A stretch of 64,000 nt of DNA, taken from assembly GCA_017640725.1 (NCBI GenBank), contig JAEPQB010000001.1, forward strand, positions 1,364,001 to 1,428,000, written 5' to 3'. The stretch is from Kordiimonadaceae bacterium (GTDB lineage: Bacteria > Pseudomonadota > Alphaproteobacteria > Sphingomonadales > Kordiimonadaceae). A model generated the notes under the pieces. It was not told the DNA's origin, did no database searches, and was given only the letters and a program-made list of their open reading frames with translations. Below are positions 1 to 8,452 of the stretch, one piece after another. The stretch's first letter is position 1. Each line of letters opens with the position of its first letter. The position numbers were made by a program, and so were the translations under genes.

Positions 1-663
1 AATTTTGACCTGAAGAGTTTTTTCCTTCTGCACTTTGCCGGCACCGCGGCAAACCTTGCAGGGGTTGGTGATGATCTGGCCGTTGCCTTTACAGGTCGGA
101 CAGGTGCGCTCAACCATGAAGAAACCCTGGTTGGCGCGCACTTTGCCAGCACCGCCACACGTGCCGCAAACCTCAGGGCTTGAGCCCGGCTCGGCACCAG
201 AGCCGCCGCAGGGGTCGCACGAAACAGATGTAGGGATGGTGATCTGATCGGTTTTGCCGTTATAGGCATCCTCAAGCGAGATCTCCATATTGAAGCGAAG
301 GTCTGCACCACGCGCCGGTCCACGTCGACCACCGCGGCGACCGCCGCCACCCATGAAATCCCCGAAGAATTCTTCGAACACGTCAGAGAAGTCAAAGCCG
401 CCTGCACCAGCGCCGCCGCCAGGGCCACCCATGCCGTTTTCAAATGCTGCATGACCATACCGGTCATAGGCCGCACGCTTGTCCGGGTCCTTCAGGACGT
501 CGTAGGCTTCACCAAACTCTTTGAATTTTTTCTCAGCTTCCGGGTTGTCCGGGTTCCGGTCGGGATGGAACTCCATCGCTTTTTTGCGGAATGCTTTTTT
601 CAGCGTCGATGCATCGGCGTCTTTGCCAACCCCTAGAAGCTCGTAATAATCTTGTTTTGCCAT
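1..663 (-). CDS. dnaJ: Chaperone protein DnaJ (C-terminus cut by window edge)
   Basis: Co-chaperone that stimulates the DnaK ATPase and delivers unfolded clients. The first 221 codons are visible. The J domain starts [20 protein letters not shown] and carries the HPD motif (FHPDRNPDN). A Gly-rich linker (about residues 75-115) follows, then the zinc-binding region with all four CxxCxGxG repeats ([32 protein letters not shown]). The C-terminal substrate-binding domain lies outside the window. It sits downstream of dnaK on the same strand, separated by a terminator-like hairpin. Only the truncation limits the call. Confidence 0.97.
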   Translation of the reverse strand, partial: MAKQDYYELLGVGKDADASTLKKAFRKKAMEFHPDRNPDNPEAEKKFKEFGEAYDVLKDPDKRAAYDRYGHAAFENGMGGPGGGAGAGGFDFSDVFEEFFGDFMGGGGRRGGRRGPARGADLRFNMEISLEDAYNGKTDQITIPTSVSCDPCGGSGAEPGSSPEVCGTCGGAGKVRANQGFFMVERTCPTCKGNGQIITNPCKVCRGAGKVQKEKTLQVKI

Positions 664-719
664 TGGCGTATTCCCAAAGCTTTTTCAAAAGCTTGAGAGC
701 GTGACCGACCAATTCTTTT

Positions 720-753
720 AAAAATGGCCGCCCCAACGGGTGCTGAGGCGGCC
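720..753 (-). terminator. Terminator-like hairpin between dnaK and dnaJ
   Basis: Reading the minus strand, a perfect 7-bp stem GGCCGCC/GGCGGCC with a 14-nt loop is followed by ATTTTT. It begins about 30 bases after the dnaK stop. It would lower read-through from dnaK into dnaJ, or define the 3' end of a dnaK-only transcript. The U-run is short, so termination may be partial. Confidence 0.6.
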
Positions 754-781
754 TTGTATTTGGTGCGGTCAGGCCACTCGA

Positions 782-2716
782 TTACTTTTTCTTGTCGTCT
801 TCGTCGACTTCTTCGAAGTCAACATCAACAACATCATCGTCGGCCTTTTCGCCAGCTTCAGCTGCTTGCGCTGCAGCGTCAGCCTGAGCGGCATCTTCAC
901 CGCCAGCTTCTTGAGCTTCCTTGTAGATGGCTTCGCCAAGTTTCATGGAAGCCTGAGCCAATGCTTCTGTTTTGGCTTTGATGTCTTCAACATCTTCGCC
1001 TTCAAGAGCGGTTCTGAGTTCAGCAACGGCAGCTTCAATGGCTGCTTTGTCTTCGTCAGAAACCTTGTCTTTGTGCTCTTCGATGTTTTTCTCAGCAGAG
1101 TGGATGAGAGCCTCGCCCTGGTTCTTGGCTTCAACCAGTTCTTTGCGCTGCTTGTCTGCTTCGGCGTTGGCTTCGGCGTCTTTCACCATAGCGTCGATAT
1201 CATCGTCCGACAGACCACCAGATGCCTGAATGCGGATCTGCTGTTCTTTGCCTGTACCTTTGTCTTTCGCAGACACATTCACAATGCCGTTGGCGTCAAT
1301 GTCGAAGGTCACTTCAATCTGCGGCACACCGCGTGGTGCTGCTGGAATACCAACCAGGTCAAACTGACCAAGCAGTTTGTTGTCAGCAGCCATTTCGCGC
1401 TCGCCCTGGAATACGCGAATAGTCACAGCGCCCTGGTTATCTTCCGCAGTTGAGAAGACCTGAGACTTTTTCGTTGGGATGGTTGTGTTGCGCTCGATAA
1501 GGCGTGTGAATACACCGCCAAGCGTCTCAATACCAAGCGACAGCGGCGTTACGTCGAGCAAGAGAACGTCTTTCACGTCGCCCTGCAGAACGCCCGCCTG
1601 AATGGCAGCGCCCATCGCAACCACTTCGTCAGGGTTCACACCCTTGTGTGGCTCGCGGCCGAAGAAGTCTTTTACGATTTCCTGGATTTTCGGCATGCGG
1701 GTTTGACCGCCTACAAGAATCACATCGTCAATCTCACCCGCGGCAAGGCCAGCGTCCTTGAGTGCTTTTTTGCAAGGCTCAAGCGTGCGCTTCACCAGGT
1801 CTTCCACGAGGCTTTCGAGCTTCGCACGTGTCAGTTTAATCTGAAGGTGTTTGGGGCCAGACGCGTCAGCTGTGATGAACGGCAGGTTCACTTCGGTTTG
1901 GCTCGAGGACGACAGTTCGATCTTCGCTTTTTCAGCTGCTTCCTTCAGGCGCTGCAGGGCCATTTTGTCCTGGCGCAGGTCAACCGTGTTTTCTTTTTTG
2001 AACTCGTCTGCGAGATAATCCACAAGACGCATGTCAAAGTCTTCACCGCCGAGGAACGTATCACCGTTGGTGGACTTCACTTCAAAGACACCGTCACCGA
2101 TCTCAAGAACAGAAACGTCAAACGTTCCACCACCAAGGTCGAAGACTGCGATTGTGTGGCCGTCTTCTTTATCAAGGCCATACGCAAGCGCAGCGGCTGT
2201 TGGCTCGTTAATGATGCGAAGTACTTCAAGACCCGCGATCTTGCCGGCGTCTTTAGTCGCCTGACGCTGCGCATCATTGAAGTACGCAGGAACCGTGATT
2301 ACTGCCTGGTCAACATCTTCGCCCAGGTAGCTTTCAGCAGTTTCTTTCATTTTCTGCAGGATCATCGCAGAGATCTGGCTTGGCGAATATTTTTCACCTT
2401 TGGCTTCTACCCACGCATCGCCGCCATCTGACTTGACGATGTCGTAAGGAACCATGCCCTTGTCTTTTTGCGTTGTAGGGTCGTCGAATGTGCGACCAAT
2501 CAAACGCTTGATAGCAAACAGAGTGTCTGCCGGGTTGGTGACTGCCTGACGCTTGGCTGGCTGACCTACAAGGCGCTCGCCTTCATCAGTGAAACCAACG
2601 ATAGAAGGCGTTGTACGTGCACCTTCTGTATTTTCAATAACTTTTGGTTTGGACCCGTCCATGATGGATACGCAAGAGTTTGTCGTACCCAAATCGATAC
2701 CGATTACTTTACCCAT
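782..2716 (-). CDS. dnaK: Chaperone protein DnaK (Hsp70)
   Basis: ATP-dependent Hsp70 chaperone of the cytosol. At 644 residues it has the usual full length. The N-terminal ATPase domain begins [20 protein letters not shown] and includes [15 protein letters not shown] and [12 protein letters not shown]. The substrate-binding domain follows ([19 protein letters not shown]). The lid ends in an acidic tail, [22 protein letters not shown] ribosome-binding site precedes the ATG. dnaJ follows on the same strand, and a sigma-32-type promoter lies about 130 bases upstream. Large ORFs antisense to it are shadows. Confidence 0.99.
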   Translation of the reverse strand: MGKVIGIDLGTTNSCVSIMDGSKPKVIENTEGARTTPSIVGFTDEGERLVGQPAKRQAVTNPADTLFAIKRLIGRTFDDPTTQKDKGMVPYDIVKSDGGDAWVEAKGEKYSPSQISAMILQKMKETAESYLGEDVDQAVITVPAYFNDAQRQATKDAGKIAGLEVLRIINEPTAAALAYGLDKEDGHTIAVFDLGGGTFDVSVLEIGDGVFEVKSTNGDTFLGGEDFDMRLVDYLADEFKKENTVDLRQDKMALQRLKEAAEKAKIELSSSSQTEVNLPFITADASGPKHLQIKLTRAKLESLVEDLVKRTLEPCKKALKDAGLAAGEIDDVILVGGQTRMPKIQEIVKDFFGREPHKGVNPDEVVAMGAAIQAGVLQGDVKDVLLLDVTPLSLGIETLGGVFTRLIERNTTIPTKKSQVFSTAEDNQGAVTIRVFQGEREMAADNKLLGQFDLVGIPAAPRGVPQIEVTFDIDANGIVNVSAKDKGTGKEQQIRIQASGGLSDDDIDAMVKDAEANAEADKQRKELVEAKNQGEALIHSAEKNIEEHKDKVSDEDKAAIEAAVAELRTALEGEDVEDIKAKTEALAQASMKLGEAIYKEAQEAGGEDAAQADAAAQAAEAGEKADDDVVDVDFEEVDEDDKKK

Positions 2717-2849
2717 AATTTTACCTCATCCCTTTAGCAGCCGATCACCCGGGCCCGCGTTTGGCACCCGTTTGTAACCTCTTGGGCTTTGATTTTTCCT
2801 TAAGGTGGCAGGCCCGAACACAACCCGAAGCCCACCGGTTTCAGCGCCT

Positions 2850-2878
2850 ATATAAGGAGAGCACCCCCGCTTCGCAAG
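2850..2878 (-). promoter_or_regulatory. Sigma-32 (RpoH) heat-shock promoter of dnaK
   Basis: On the minus strand, CTTG (2878-2875), an 18-base spacer and CTTATAT (2856-2850) fit the alphaproteobacterial RpoH consensus CTTG-N17/18-CYTATNT exactly. It lies about 133 bases upstream of the dnaK ATG, leaving a long 5' leader. The rest of the dnaK-lepB gap (2717-3097) holds no other gene; it contains a small perfect inverted repeat GGGCC-TTTTT-GGCCC at 2921-2935. I saw no CIRCE element. Confidence 0.75.
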
Positions 2879-3097
2879 GGCTCTGGTGAATTAAATTTTC
2901 TGAGTAGCAGGCTAGTATTCGGGCCTTTTTGGCCCAATCTTAGCATAGGAAACACACGAGCATTTGATAGCGTCAAAAGGGCGGTTTATCGAAACAAAGA
3001 TTGCAATGGCAGTTCTCGAGACTAAACTTGCGGCGCAAAAACGCCAAAATTACGTAAGAAAAGCATATAAAAAGCGCGGAAATACAAAGGCACCCCA

Positions 3098-3892
3098 GTG
3101 ACAGTTGAGAATACCCCAGAAAAGGCAGCCCCCCAGACAAAAGTGGCTGACACCAAAAAAACAGCCGGCAATGAAGCTGTTGCCCTGGTCAAAGACGTTG
3201 TCGTTATTTTCCTGTTCTACGTGGTGTTTAGCACCTTTGGCTGGACCAGCTTTCACATCCCGTCTGGCAGCATGGAACCAACGCTGGAAGTTGGCGACCG
3301 GATTTTTGTCTCTAAAACGTCCTATGGTTACAACCGCTACAGCTTTTATTTCGACCCTTCTTTCATTTCTGAGGGCCGCCTGTTTGAAAGCGCGCCAGAG
3401 CGCGGCGATGTTGCCGTATTCACCCTGCCGAAGCGCGGCTATGAAGATTTTATCAAACGCGTGATTGGCCTGCCCGGCGACCGCGTTCAGATGCGAGCCG
3501 GTCGCTTGTACATCAATGGCGATTTGGTCGATCGCACACTGGTGCGAGAGCTGACTTACACCAGCTACAATGGCACGCAGCGCCGCGTGAAAGAGTATGA
3601 CGAAACCCTGCCAAACGGGGTAGTGCACCGGATTTACGAAAGCACCGACAGCGGCCTTTATGACAATGTTGGCCCGTTTGTGGTGCCACCCGGGCATTAT
3701 TTCATGATGGGTGACAACCGGGACGGGTCGTCCGACAGCCGGAACCTGAATGATATTGGCTATGTGCCAGCCGCCTATATGGTGGGCCGCGCCGACATCA
3801 CCACCTTCAGCCTGTATGACTGTGACCAGGGCAAGGATATTTTCTGCCCGGTTGGTGTTCCGCTCGGTCGTTTCTTCAATTCGATCGATTAA
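3098..3892 (+). CDS. lepB: Signal peptidase I
   Basis: Membrane-bound serine protease that removes signal peptides from exported proteins. It has 264 residues. One transmembrane segment (about residues 28-48) is followed by SGSMEPTL, in which Ser58 is the expected nucleophile. The general-base Lys120 lies in FIKRVIGLPGDRV. The box MGDNRDGSSDSR is conserved. The start is a GTG after AAAGG. It lies opposite in direction to dnaK, sharing the 381-base intergenic region, and is followed after 3 bases by a small gene of uncertain function. Confidence 0.97.
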   Translation: MTVENTPEKAAPQTKVADTKKTAGNEAVALVKDVVVIFLFYVVFSTFGWTSFHIPSGSMEPTLEVGDRIFVSKTSYGYNRYSFYFDPSFISEGRLFESAPERGDVAVFTLPKRGYEDFIKRVIGLPGDRVQMRAGRLYINGDLVDRTLVRELTYTSYNGTQRRVKEYDETLPNGVVHRIYESTDSGLYDNVGPFVVPPGHYFMMGDNRDGSSDSRNLNDIGYVPAAYMVGRADITTFSLYDCDQGKDIFCPVGVPLGRFFNSID

Positions 3893-3895
3893 GCA

Positions 3896-4258
3896 ATGAC
3901 CGACGAGTCTGGAAAAGGCCTCCTTACTTCGAAGGAAGTCCCAGAATGGTTTACCTACCCACCCGGGTTTCTAAGAATCTATAACCAAGGACTGGTGAAC
4001 TTTGAGCCTTGGAAAATCATTAAAGAAGACCGGTTAAGGTATCGACTTCAAGGATTGAAAAACAGATACCCAAAAAGAAACGTGATCCCTTTCGCAGAAA
4101 GACAAGATAATGACGATGTTGCTTGCTTTGAAAAAGGTGTAGTTGGTGTTGTCATAATACATGACTATGCTTCGCAAGGATGGGAGTCACGCGAAGGGTT
4201 CGACAGTTTCTGGGACTGGCTTAGATCCGCTTTAGAAGAAACAATCTATTGGGACTAG
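3896..4258 (+). CDS. Small SMI1/KNR4 (SUKH)-like protein
   Basis: A 120-residue soluble protein without signal peptide or membrane segment. The stretch NVIPFAERQDNDDVACFEKG and the C-terminal FDSFWDWLRSALEE resemble the core of SMI1/KNR4 (SUKH) proteins, a superfamily that includes many toxin-immunity proteins; this is my recognition, not a search. It starts 3 bases after the lepB stop, so it is probably co-transcribed. Its DNA is visibly more AT-rich than its neighbours, with codon use unlike lepB, which hints at acquisition. No toxin gene is adjacent. The function is open. Confidence 0.55.
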   Translation: MTDESGKGLLTSKEVPEWFTYPPGFLRIYNQGLVNFEPWKIIKEDRLRYRLQGLKNRYPKRNVIPFAERQDNDDVACFEKGVVGVVIIHDYASQGWESREGFDSFWDWLRSALEETIYWD

Positions 4259-4314
4259 GTTCCGTAGACTTTTGACGGATGCCAAGATTTGATGGCTGTA
4301 GTGCACGCTATCAT

Positions 4315-4983
4315 TTAATTCAGCCAAATCGGGTCTTTTAGCGTTTTCACAAAATCCTGATGCGCGGAAAGCTCTTCGTCGCTGACGGGAAATGTGCGTT
4401 TTGGCCGCTCCTTTTTTGGGCCCATCGGCGCCGCTGATTTTTCCACCGCCAGATCCAGGCCGGTTTGGCGACCGCCCAAAAGCTCGATGTAGACATCTGC
4501 CAGAATTTCGGCATCCAGGAGGGCGCCGTGCAGGGTGCGGTGGGTATTGTTGACGCCGAAGCGTTTGCAAAGCGCATCCAGGCTGTTGGCGGCCCCTGGG
4601 AATTTGGTCCGTGCGATCGCAAGTGTGTCAATGAACCGCTTGGTATGCAAAATCGGCTTGCCCGCGTTCTCAAGCTCCCAATTGATGAAGCGCATATCGA
4701 ATTCTGCGTTATGGGCCACCAGCACGCTGTCCGAGCCAACATACTCCAAAAACTCGTCCATCACCTCGGAAAACACGGGCTTGTCTTTGAGGAACTCGGT
4801 CGACAACCCATGGATTTTAAACGCACTTTCAGGCACATCCCTCTCGGGGTTCACGTAGGCATGATAGTTGGACCCGGTCAGCGACCGGTCCACCATTTCA
4901 ACAAGGCCGATCTCAATCAGGCGATCGCCTGTCATCGGGTCAAAACCGGTGGTTTCCGTATCGAAAATCAGCTCGCGTGTCAT
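4315..4983 (-). CDS. dnaQ: DNA polymerase III epsilon subunit (proofreading exonuclease)
   Basis: 3'-5' proofreading exonuclease of the replicative polymerase. It has 222 residues of the DEDDh type. Exo I is FDTETTGFDP with Asp8 and Glu10; Exo II is VLVAHNAEFDMRF; Exo III is HRTLHGALLDAEILADVY. The tail (PKRTFPVSDEEL) is the probable polymerase-alpha-binding region. Its ATG overlaps the coaE stop by 4 bases, making it the last gene of a coupled minus-strand operon ppsR-maf-aroE-coaE-dnaQ. Confidence 0.97.
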   Translation of the reverse strand: MTRELIFDTETTGFDPMTGDRLIEIGLVEMVDRSLTGSNYHAYVNPERDVPESAFKIHGLSTEFLKDKPVFSEVMDEFLEYVGSDSVLVAHNAEFDMRFINWELENAGKPILHTKRFIDTLAIARTKFPGAANSLDALCKRFGVNNTHRTLHGALLDAEILADVYIELLGGRQTGLDLAVEKSAAPMGPKKERPKRTFPVSDEELSAHQDFVKTLKDPIWLN

Positions 4984-5576
4984 GCACTGTCCTTTTGAAG
5001 CTCAGCCACAATTTGGGCCACCTGATCTCTGGCGTACTCAAGGCCTTTATCAGATTCAACAATATAGTCCGCGCCCGCGCGTTTTTCACTGTCTGGCGTT
5101 TGCCGGGCGACGATATTGTTGAATTTTTCTTCGCTCATGCCCGGGCGGGCAAGAACCCTTTCGCGCTGCACATCGGCGGGCGCCGAAACTACAACCACCT
5201 TATCGCACGCCTCATTCCCACCGGTTTCAAACAGCAAGGGTACATCAAGCACCATAAACTTGCTGCCATTCGCCTCAGCTTCTTCAAAAAAGGCGATGCG
5301 TTTTTCAGCCACCATGGGATGAATGATGGCCTCAAGCTTTTGCTTGGCTGTAGGGTCAGCGAACACGATTTTGCCGAGCGCATCACGGTCCAGTTCACCG
5401 TCGTTGATAACACCCGGAAACTCCGCAGCGATGGCAGGGATGGCCGGCCCGTTTTTCGCCTGTAGTTCATGCACAGCGGCGTCCGCATCAAAAACCGGAA
5501 CGCCGAGCGCGCGAAACATTTTGGCGGTTTCTGATTTGCCCATGCCGATCGAGCCTGTCAGACCAACAATTTTCAT
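4980..5576 (-). CDS. coaE: Dephospho-CoA kinase
   Basis: Last step of coenzyme A synthesis: phosphorylation of the 3'-OH of dephospho-CoA by ATP. It has 198 residues, the usual length. The P-loop is GLTGSIGMGKSET (residues 5-17). LFETGGNEACDKVVVVSAP and ARPGMSEEKFNNIVARQ are typical of the family. It overlaps aroE upstream and dnaQ downstream by 4 bases each, so translation is likely coupled. Confidence 0.97.
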   Translation of the reverse strand: MKIVGLTGSIGMGKSETAKMFRALGVPVFDADAAVHELQAKNGPAIPAIAAEFPGVINDGELDRDALGKIVFADPTAKQKLEAIIHPMVAEKRIAFFEEAEANGSKFMVLDVPLLFETGGNEACDKVVVVSAPADVQRERVLARPGMSEEKFNNIVARQTPDSEKRAGADYIVESDKGLEYARDQVAQIVAELQKDSA

Positions 5577-6442
5577 GATTCTGCCTTTTCAGTTTCACGC
5601 AGCGCGGCCAAAAGTTTTTGCCGCAAGTCGGCATCGAACCCAACATCTTTGCCGAACCAAAGCTTGAACGCGGCGGCCCCCTGATGCACCAGCATGCCAA
5701 GACCATCAACAGTTTTGAGGCCCCGCTCAAAAGCCCGTTTGAGCAAATCTGTTTGCATTGGCTTATAAACGATATCGTAGACGACACAATCAGACGCGGC
5801 GGCCGAAAGGTCCAAATCAAGCGTTGGTTGGCCAACCATACCGAGCGTTGTTGTATTCACAATCAATCCCGCCCCCATGACCGCATGGTGCCTGTCTGCC
5901 CAATCAACAACAGTGATTTTGCCGCGCCCGACCTCGTTCGCAACAGCTTGCGCCCTCTCGGATGTGCGATTGCACAGCATCAGATGCGTGACACCATCAT
6001 TCAGTAGGGCAAGGGCCGCAGCCCGCGCCGCGCCGCCAGAACCGATCATCAAAACTGGTCTGTCTTTGGGCCAGTCTGGAACGGTTTCATTCAAATGCTT
6101 TAGAAATCCGATGCCATCGGTGTTCACGCCAACTGAACTACCGTCCAGTTTGAAACTGACTGTGTTCACGGCACCCATTTCGCGCGCTGTCGGTGCGAGC
6201 TTGTCAAGAAAGGGCAGAATATTGGTTTTGTGAGGCACCGTGATGTTGAAACCCGCATACCCTGCTTTTTTGAACTGTTCAAACTGGGCCTCTAAGTTTT
6301 CTTCGGAAACTTCGATGGCTTCATAGCTGCCCTCAAGACCTGTCTGTTCAAACCAATGCATATGCATCAATGGCGACAGGGATTGACTGATGGGAAAGCC
6401 AATCACAGCAGCCTTTTTTATTGGTAATTTTGGGTCAGGCAT
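5573..6442 (-). CDS. aroE: Shikimate dehydrogenase (NADP+)
   Basis: Reduces 3-dehydroshikimate to shikimate in aromatic amino-acid synthesis. It has 289 residues. The shikimate-binding motif is FPISQSLSPLMH, the catalytic Lys region is NITVPHKTNILPF, the NADP-binding loop is GSGGAARAAALAL, and GLGMLVHQGAAAFKLWFG closes the domain. It starts 28 bases after maf and overlaps coaE by 4 bases. Confidence 0.97.
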   Translation of the reverse strand: MPDPKLPIKKAAVIGFPISQSLSPLMHMHWFEQTGLEGSYEAIEVSEENLEAQFEQFKKAGYAGFNITVPHKTNILPFLDKLAPTAREMGAVNTVSFKLDGSSVGVNTDGIGFLKHLNETVPDWPKDRPVLMIGSGGAARAAALALLNDGVTHLMLCNRTSERAQAVANEVGRGKITVVDWADRHHAVMGAGLIVNTTTLGMVGQPTLDLDLSAAASDCVVYDIVYKPMQTDLLKRAFERGLKTVDGLGMLVHQGAAAFKLWFGKDVGFDADLRQKLLAALRETEKAES

Positions 6443-6470
6443 CGAAGTCCACTACATTCACTGTGTTTGA

Positions 6471-7067
6471 TTACGTGCTTACCATGCCGCGACGGCGGAG
6501 AAAATCAATCACAGCGAGGAGCGGCAAGCCAAGAATGGTGAAATGGGAACCACTAACTTTCTCAAAGAGCTGAATGCCCCGGCCTTCAATCTGATAGCAG
6601 CCAACACTCCAATAGGCGTCTTCGCCAAGTGCGTCTAGATACTCTTCGATAAAACCGTCACTCAGCTCGCGGACATGCAGGGTCGCGCTATCGACTGCGC
6701 GCCAGATTGCTTGGCCATGCTCATACATCACGGCAGCCGATATCAGCTGATGCCTGTTTCCGGAAAGCTTCATGAGCTTGGATTTGGCCTCGTCCCGGTT
6801 TGCTGCTTTGGAGAAAATTTCACCGTCTTGCACCAGAATTTGGTCGGCGCCCAATACCAAAGCGTCCGGGTTCATCATGGAAACGGCCCGCGCTTTTGCG
6901 TCTGCAAGCGCGTCAGCGATATCGCGTGCAGACACACCGTCAGCAACCAGGCTGGCTTTGATCTCAGCTTCATCGACCGGCGCGGATTGCGCGTCAAACT
7001 CAATGCCGGCATTCACAAGCATTGCCTGGCGGGTTTGGCTTTTGGAAGCAAGGATGAGTTCAGGCAT
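6471..7067 (-). CDS. maf: Maf-family nucleotide pyrophosphatase
   Basis: Maf/HAM1-superfamily phosphatase that hydrolyses non-canonical or modified nucleoside triphosphates (house-cleaning) and is linked to septum control in some bacteria. It has 198 residues. The N-terminus MPELILASKSQTRQAMLVNA carries the S-x-R signature. DALVLGADQIL and the C-terminal EKVSGSHFTILGLPL match the family. It begins 7 bases after the ppsR stop. Which Maf subfamily it belongs to is not clear from sequence alone. Confidence 0.93.
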   Translation of the reverse strand: MPELILASKSQTRQAMLVNAGIEFDAQSAPVDEAEIKASLVADGVSARDIADALADAKARAVSMMNPDALVLGADQILVQDGEIFSKAANRDEAKSKLMKLSGNRHQLISAAVMYEHGQAIWRAVDSATLHVRELSDGFIEEYLDALGEDAYWSVGCYQIEGRGIQLFEKVSGSHFTILGLPLLAVIDFLRRRGMVST

Positions 7068-7074
7068 TATGGGC

Positions 7075-7950
7075 TCAGTCTATAGCCACATCAGGCTTTT
7101 TAATGCCGCGCGCATCCAGCCATTGGTGGTACCTGTTTAAAATTGCAGCTGCCGATTCTTCAATTGAACGGCGGGTTACATCGATGGTTTGCCACCCCCT
7201 GTCCGTGCAATAGCGGCGGCACATTTTAATCTCGTCCTGGATGAGCTGAAGGTCAGTATAGCTGCCTTCTTCATCCTCGTTAATCGAACGCAAGCGGTTG
7301 GTTCTGATCTGCGCCAACCGTTCCGGGCTTGTTGTCAGACCGATGACAAATTTATCCCGCAAAATGTCAAGAAGCGGTGGCATTGGCACATGCGGTACGA
7401 AGGGAACATTCATCGTTTTGTACCCCTTGTTAGCCAAATAAATGCTGGTCGGTGTTTTTGATGACCGTGACACACCAATCAGCACAATATCCGCTTGCGG
7501 CAAATCTTCGATCAGCTGACCATCATCATGCGCCATAGAAAACTGCAACGCATCAATCCGCTCGAAATAGTCGGCATTCAAAGAGTGTTGCCGCCCGGGC
7601 TTGTGCGATGCCTGAACGCCAAAATAGGAACCCAGGAGATTGATCACCGGGTCCAAAATCGGCAGCACTGGCAAGTTTGCATTTCGACATTCGTTTTCAA
7701 GAACGTCCCGAATTTCCGGGTTCACAAGCGTATACATAATCAGGCCAGGGTCTTCTTTGATGTCATCCATCAGGCGGTTCATTTGCATCGCGCTACGCAC
7801 CAGTGGCCAATAATGCTTGTGAACTTTCACGCCTTCAAACTGAACCAGAGCCGCAGAAACAATCGCTTCCAAAGTCTCGCCGGTTGAATCAGAAACAAGA
7901 TGCAGATGAAATTCGTCAGATACGCTGGATGATAAGCCGGTTGCGGACAT
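7075..7950 (-). CDS. ppsR: Pyruvate, phosphate dikinase / PEP synthase regulatory protein (DUF299)
   Basis: Bifunctional ADP-dependent kinase / Pi-dependent pyrophosphorylase that inactivates and reactivates PPDK or PEP synthase. It has 291 residues. The N-terminal FHLHLVSDSTGETLEAIVSA and the P-loop-like GVSRSSKTPTSIYLANKGYK are family signatures. The ATG follows GAGGTAAGCAT. It is the first gene of the leftward operon and borders the probable origin. The same gene (RP001-like) flanks the Caulobacter and Rickettsia origins opposite hemE. Whether the target is PPDK or PpsA cannot be told here. Confidence 0.95.
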   Translation of the reverse strand: MSATGLSSSVSDEFHLHLVSDSTGETLEAIVSAALVQFEGVKVHKHYWPLVRSAMQMNRLMDDIKEDPGLIMYTLVNPEIRDVLENECRNANLPVLPILDPVINLLGSYFGVQASHKPGRQHSLNADYFERIDALQFSMAHDDGQLIEDLPQADIVLIGVSRSSKTPTSIYLANKGYKTMNVPFVPHVPMPPLLDILRDKFVIGLTTSPERLAQIRTNRLRSINEDEEGSYTDLQLIQDEIKMCRRYCTDRGWQTIDVTRRSIEESAAAILNRYHQWLDARGIKKPDVAID

Positions 7951-8452
7951 ATATGCTTACCTCTTTCCTTATGGCTTGCGCTTAACCGAGTCGCCAAATG
8001 CTCGATTGAATAACCTTGTGGATAACCTAAAGGACAAGACCATGAACCAATAGGGTAAAATTTTTATCCGCAATTTACGCCGATGTCGTTTTGGGACTTG
8101 TTGATATTGTTAACAGTTAAAGGACAATGGGGACAAACACACCATATTTGCGTGCCCCACTGACAGATACACACATATACTGCCGATAATGAACATTAAA
8201 TTTCATAAGGAATCCGGGCATTTCCTGCAATCAGGAGATAAAACATCGGCTGGGCTTCCTACAGTCAACTGCGGCAATTTTGTATATTGATCCTTGGGAT
8301 AATCCTGTGGATAAACCGTTATCCCCAGAATTCACAGCCATCCACTAAAACCACATCTTATATTTATATTCTATTATTTATGGGGTCTGGGTGCGATACA
8401 GAGAACCCCGCGAAACGATCACCAGATTTTGTCTGCAGGAAAGGCGTCACTT
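7951..8452. other. oriC: Probable chromosomal replication origin (oriC) between ppsR and hemE
   Basis: A 502-base gene-free stretch between divergent ppsR and hemE, the conserved alphaproteobacterial origin site. Two perfect DnaA boxes TGTGGATAA lie at 8017-8025 and 8306-8314. One-mismatch boxes are TTATCCGCA at 8064-8072 and TTATCCCCA at 8319-8327. A very AT-rich tract at about 8346-8382, beside the second cluster, is a candidate unwinding element. The palindrome-like TTAACAGTTAA lies at 8110-8120. I saw no TTAA-N7-TTAA CtrA site. parA/parB and three parS sites lie 7.5-12.5 kb away, which supports an origin-proximal position. Confidence 0.8.

Noticed and set aside
740-2431. Long plus-strand open frames antisense to dnaK
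   Set aside because: They mirror the codon structure of dnaK on the opposite strand; no family motif or ribosome-binding site supports them.
7951-8452. CtrA sites in the origin
   Set aside because: TTAACAGTTAA at 8110-8120 has only a 3-base spacer between TTAA halves; the required 7-base spacing was not found.
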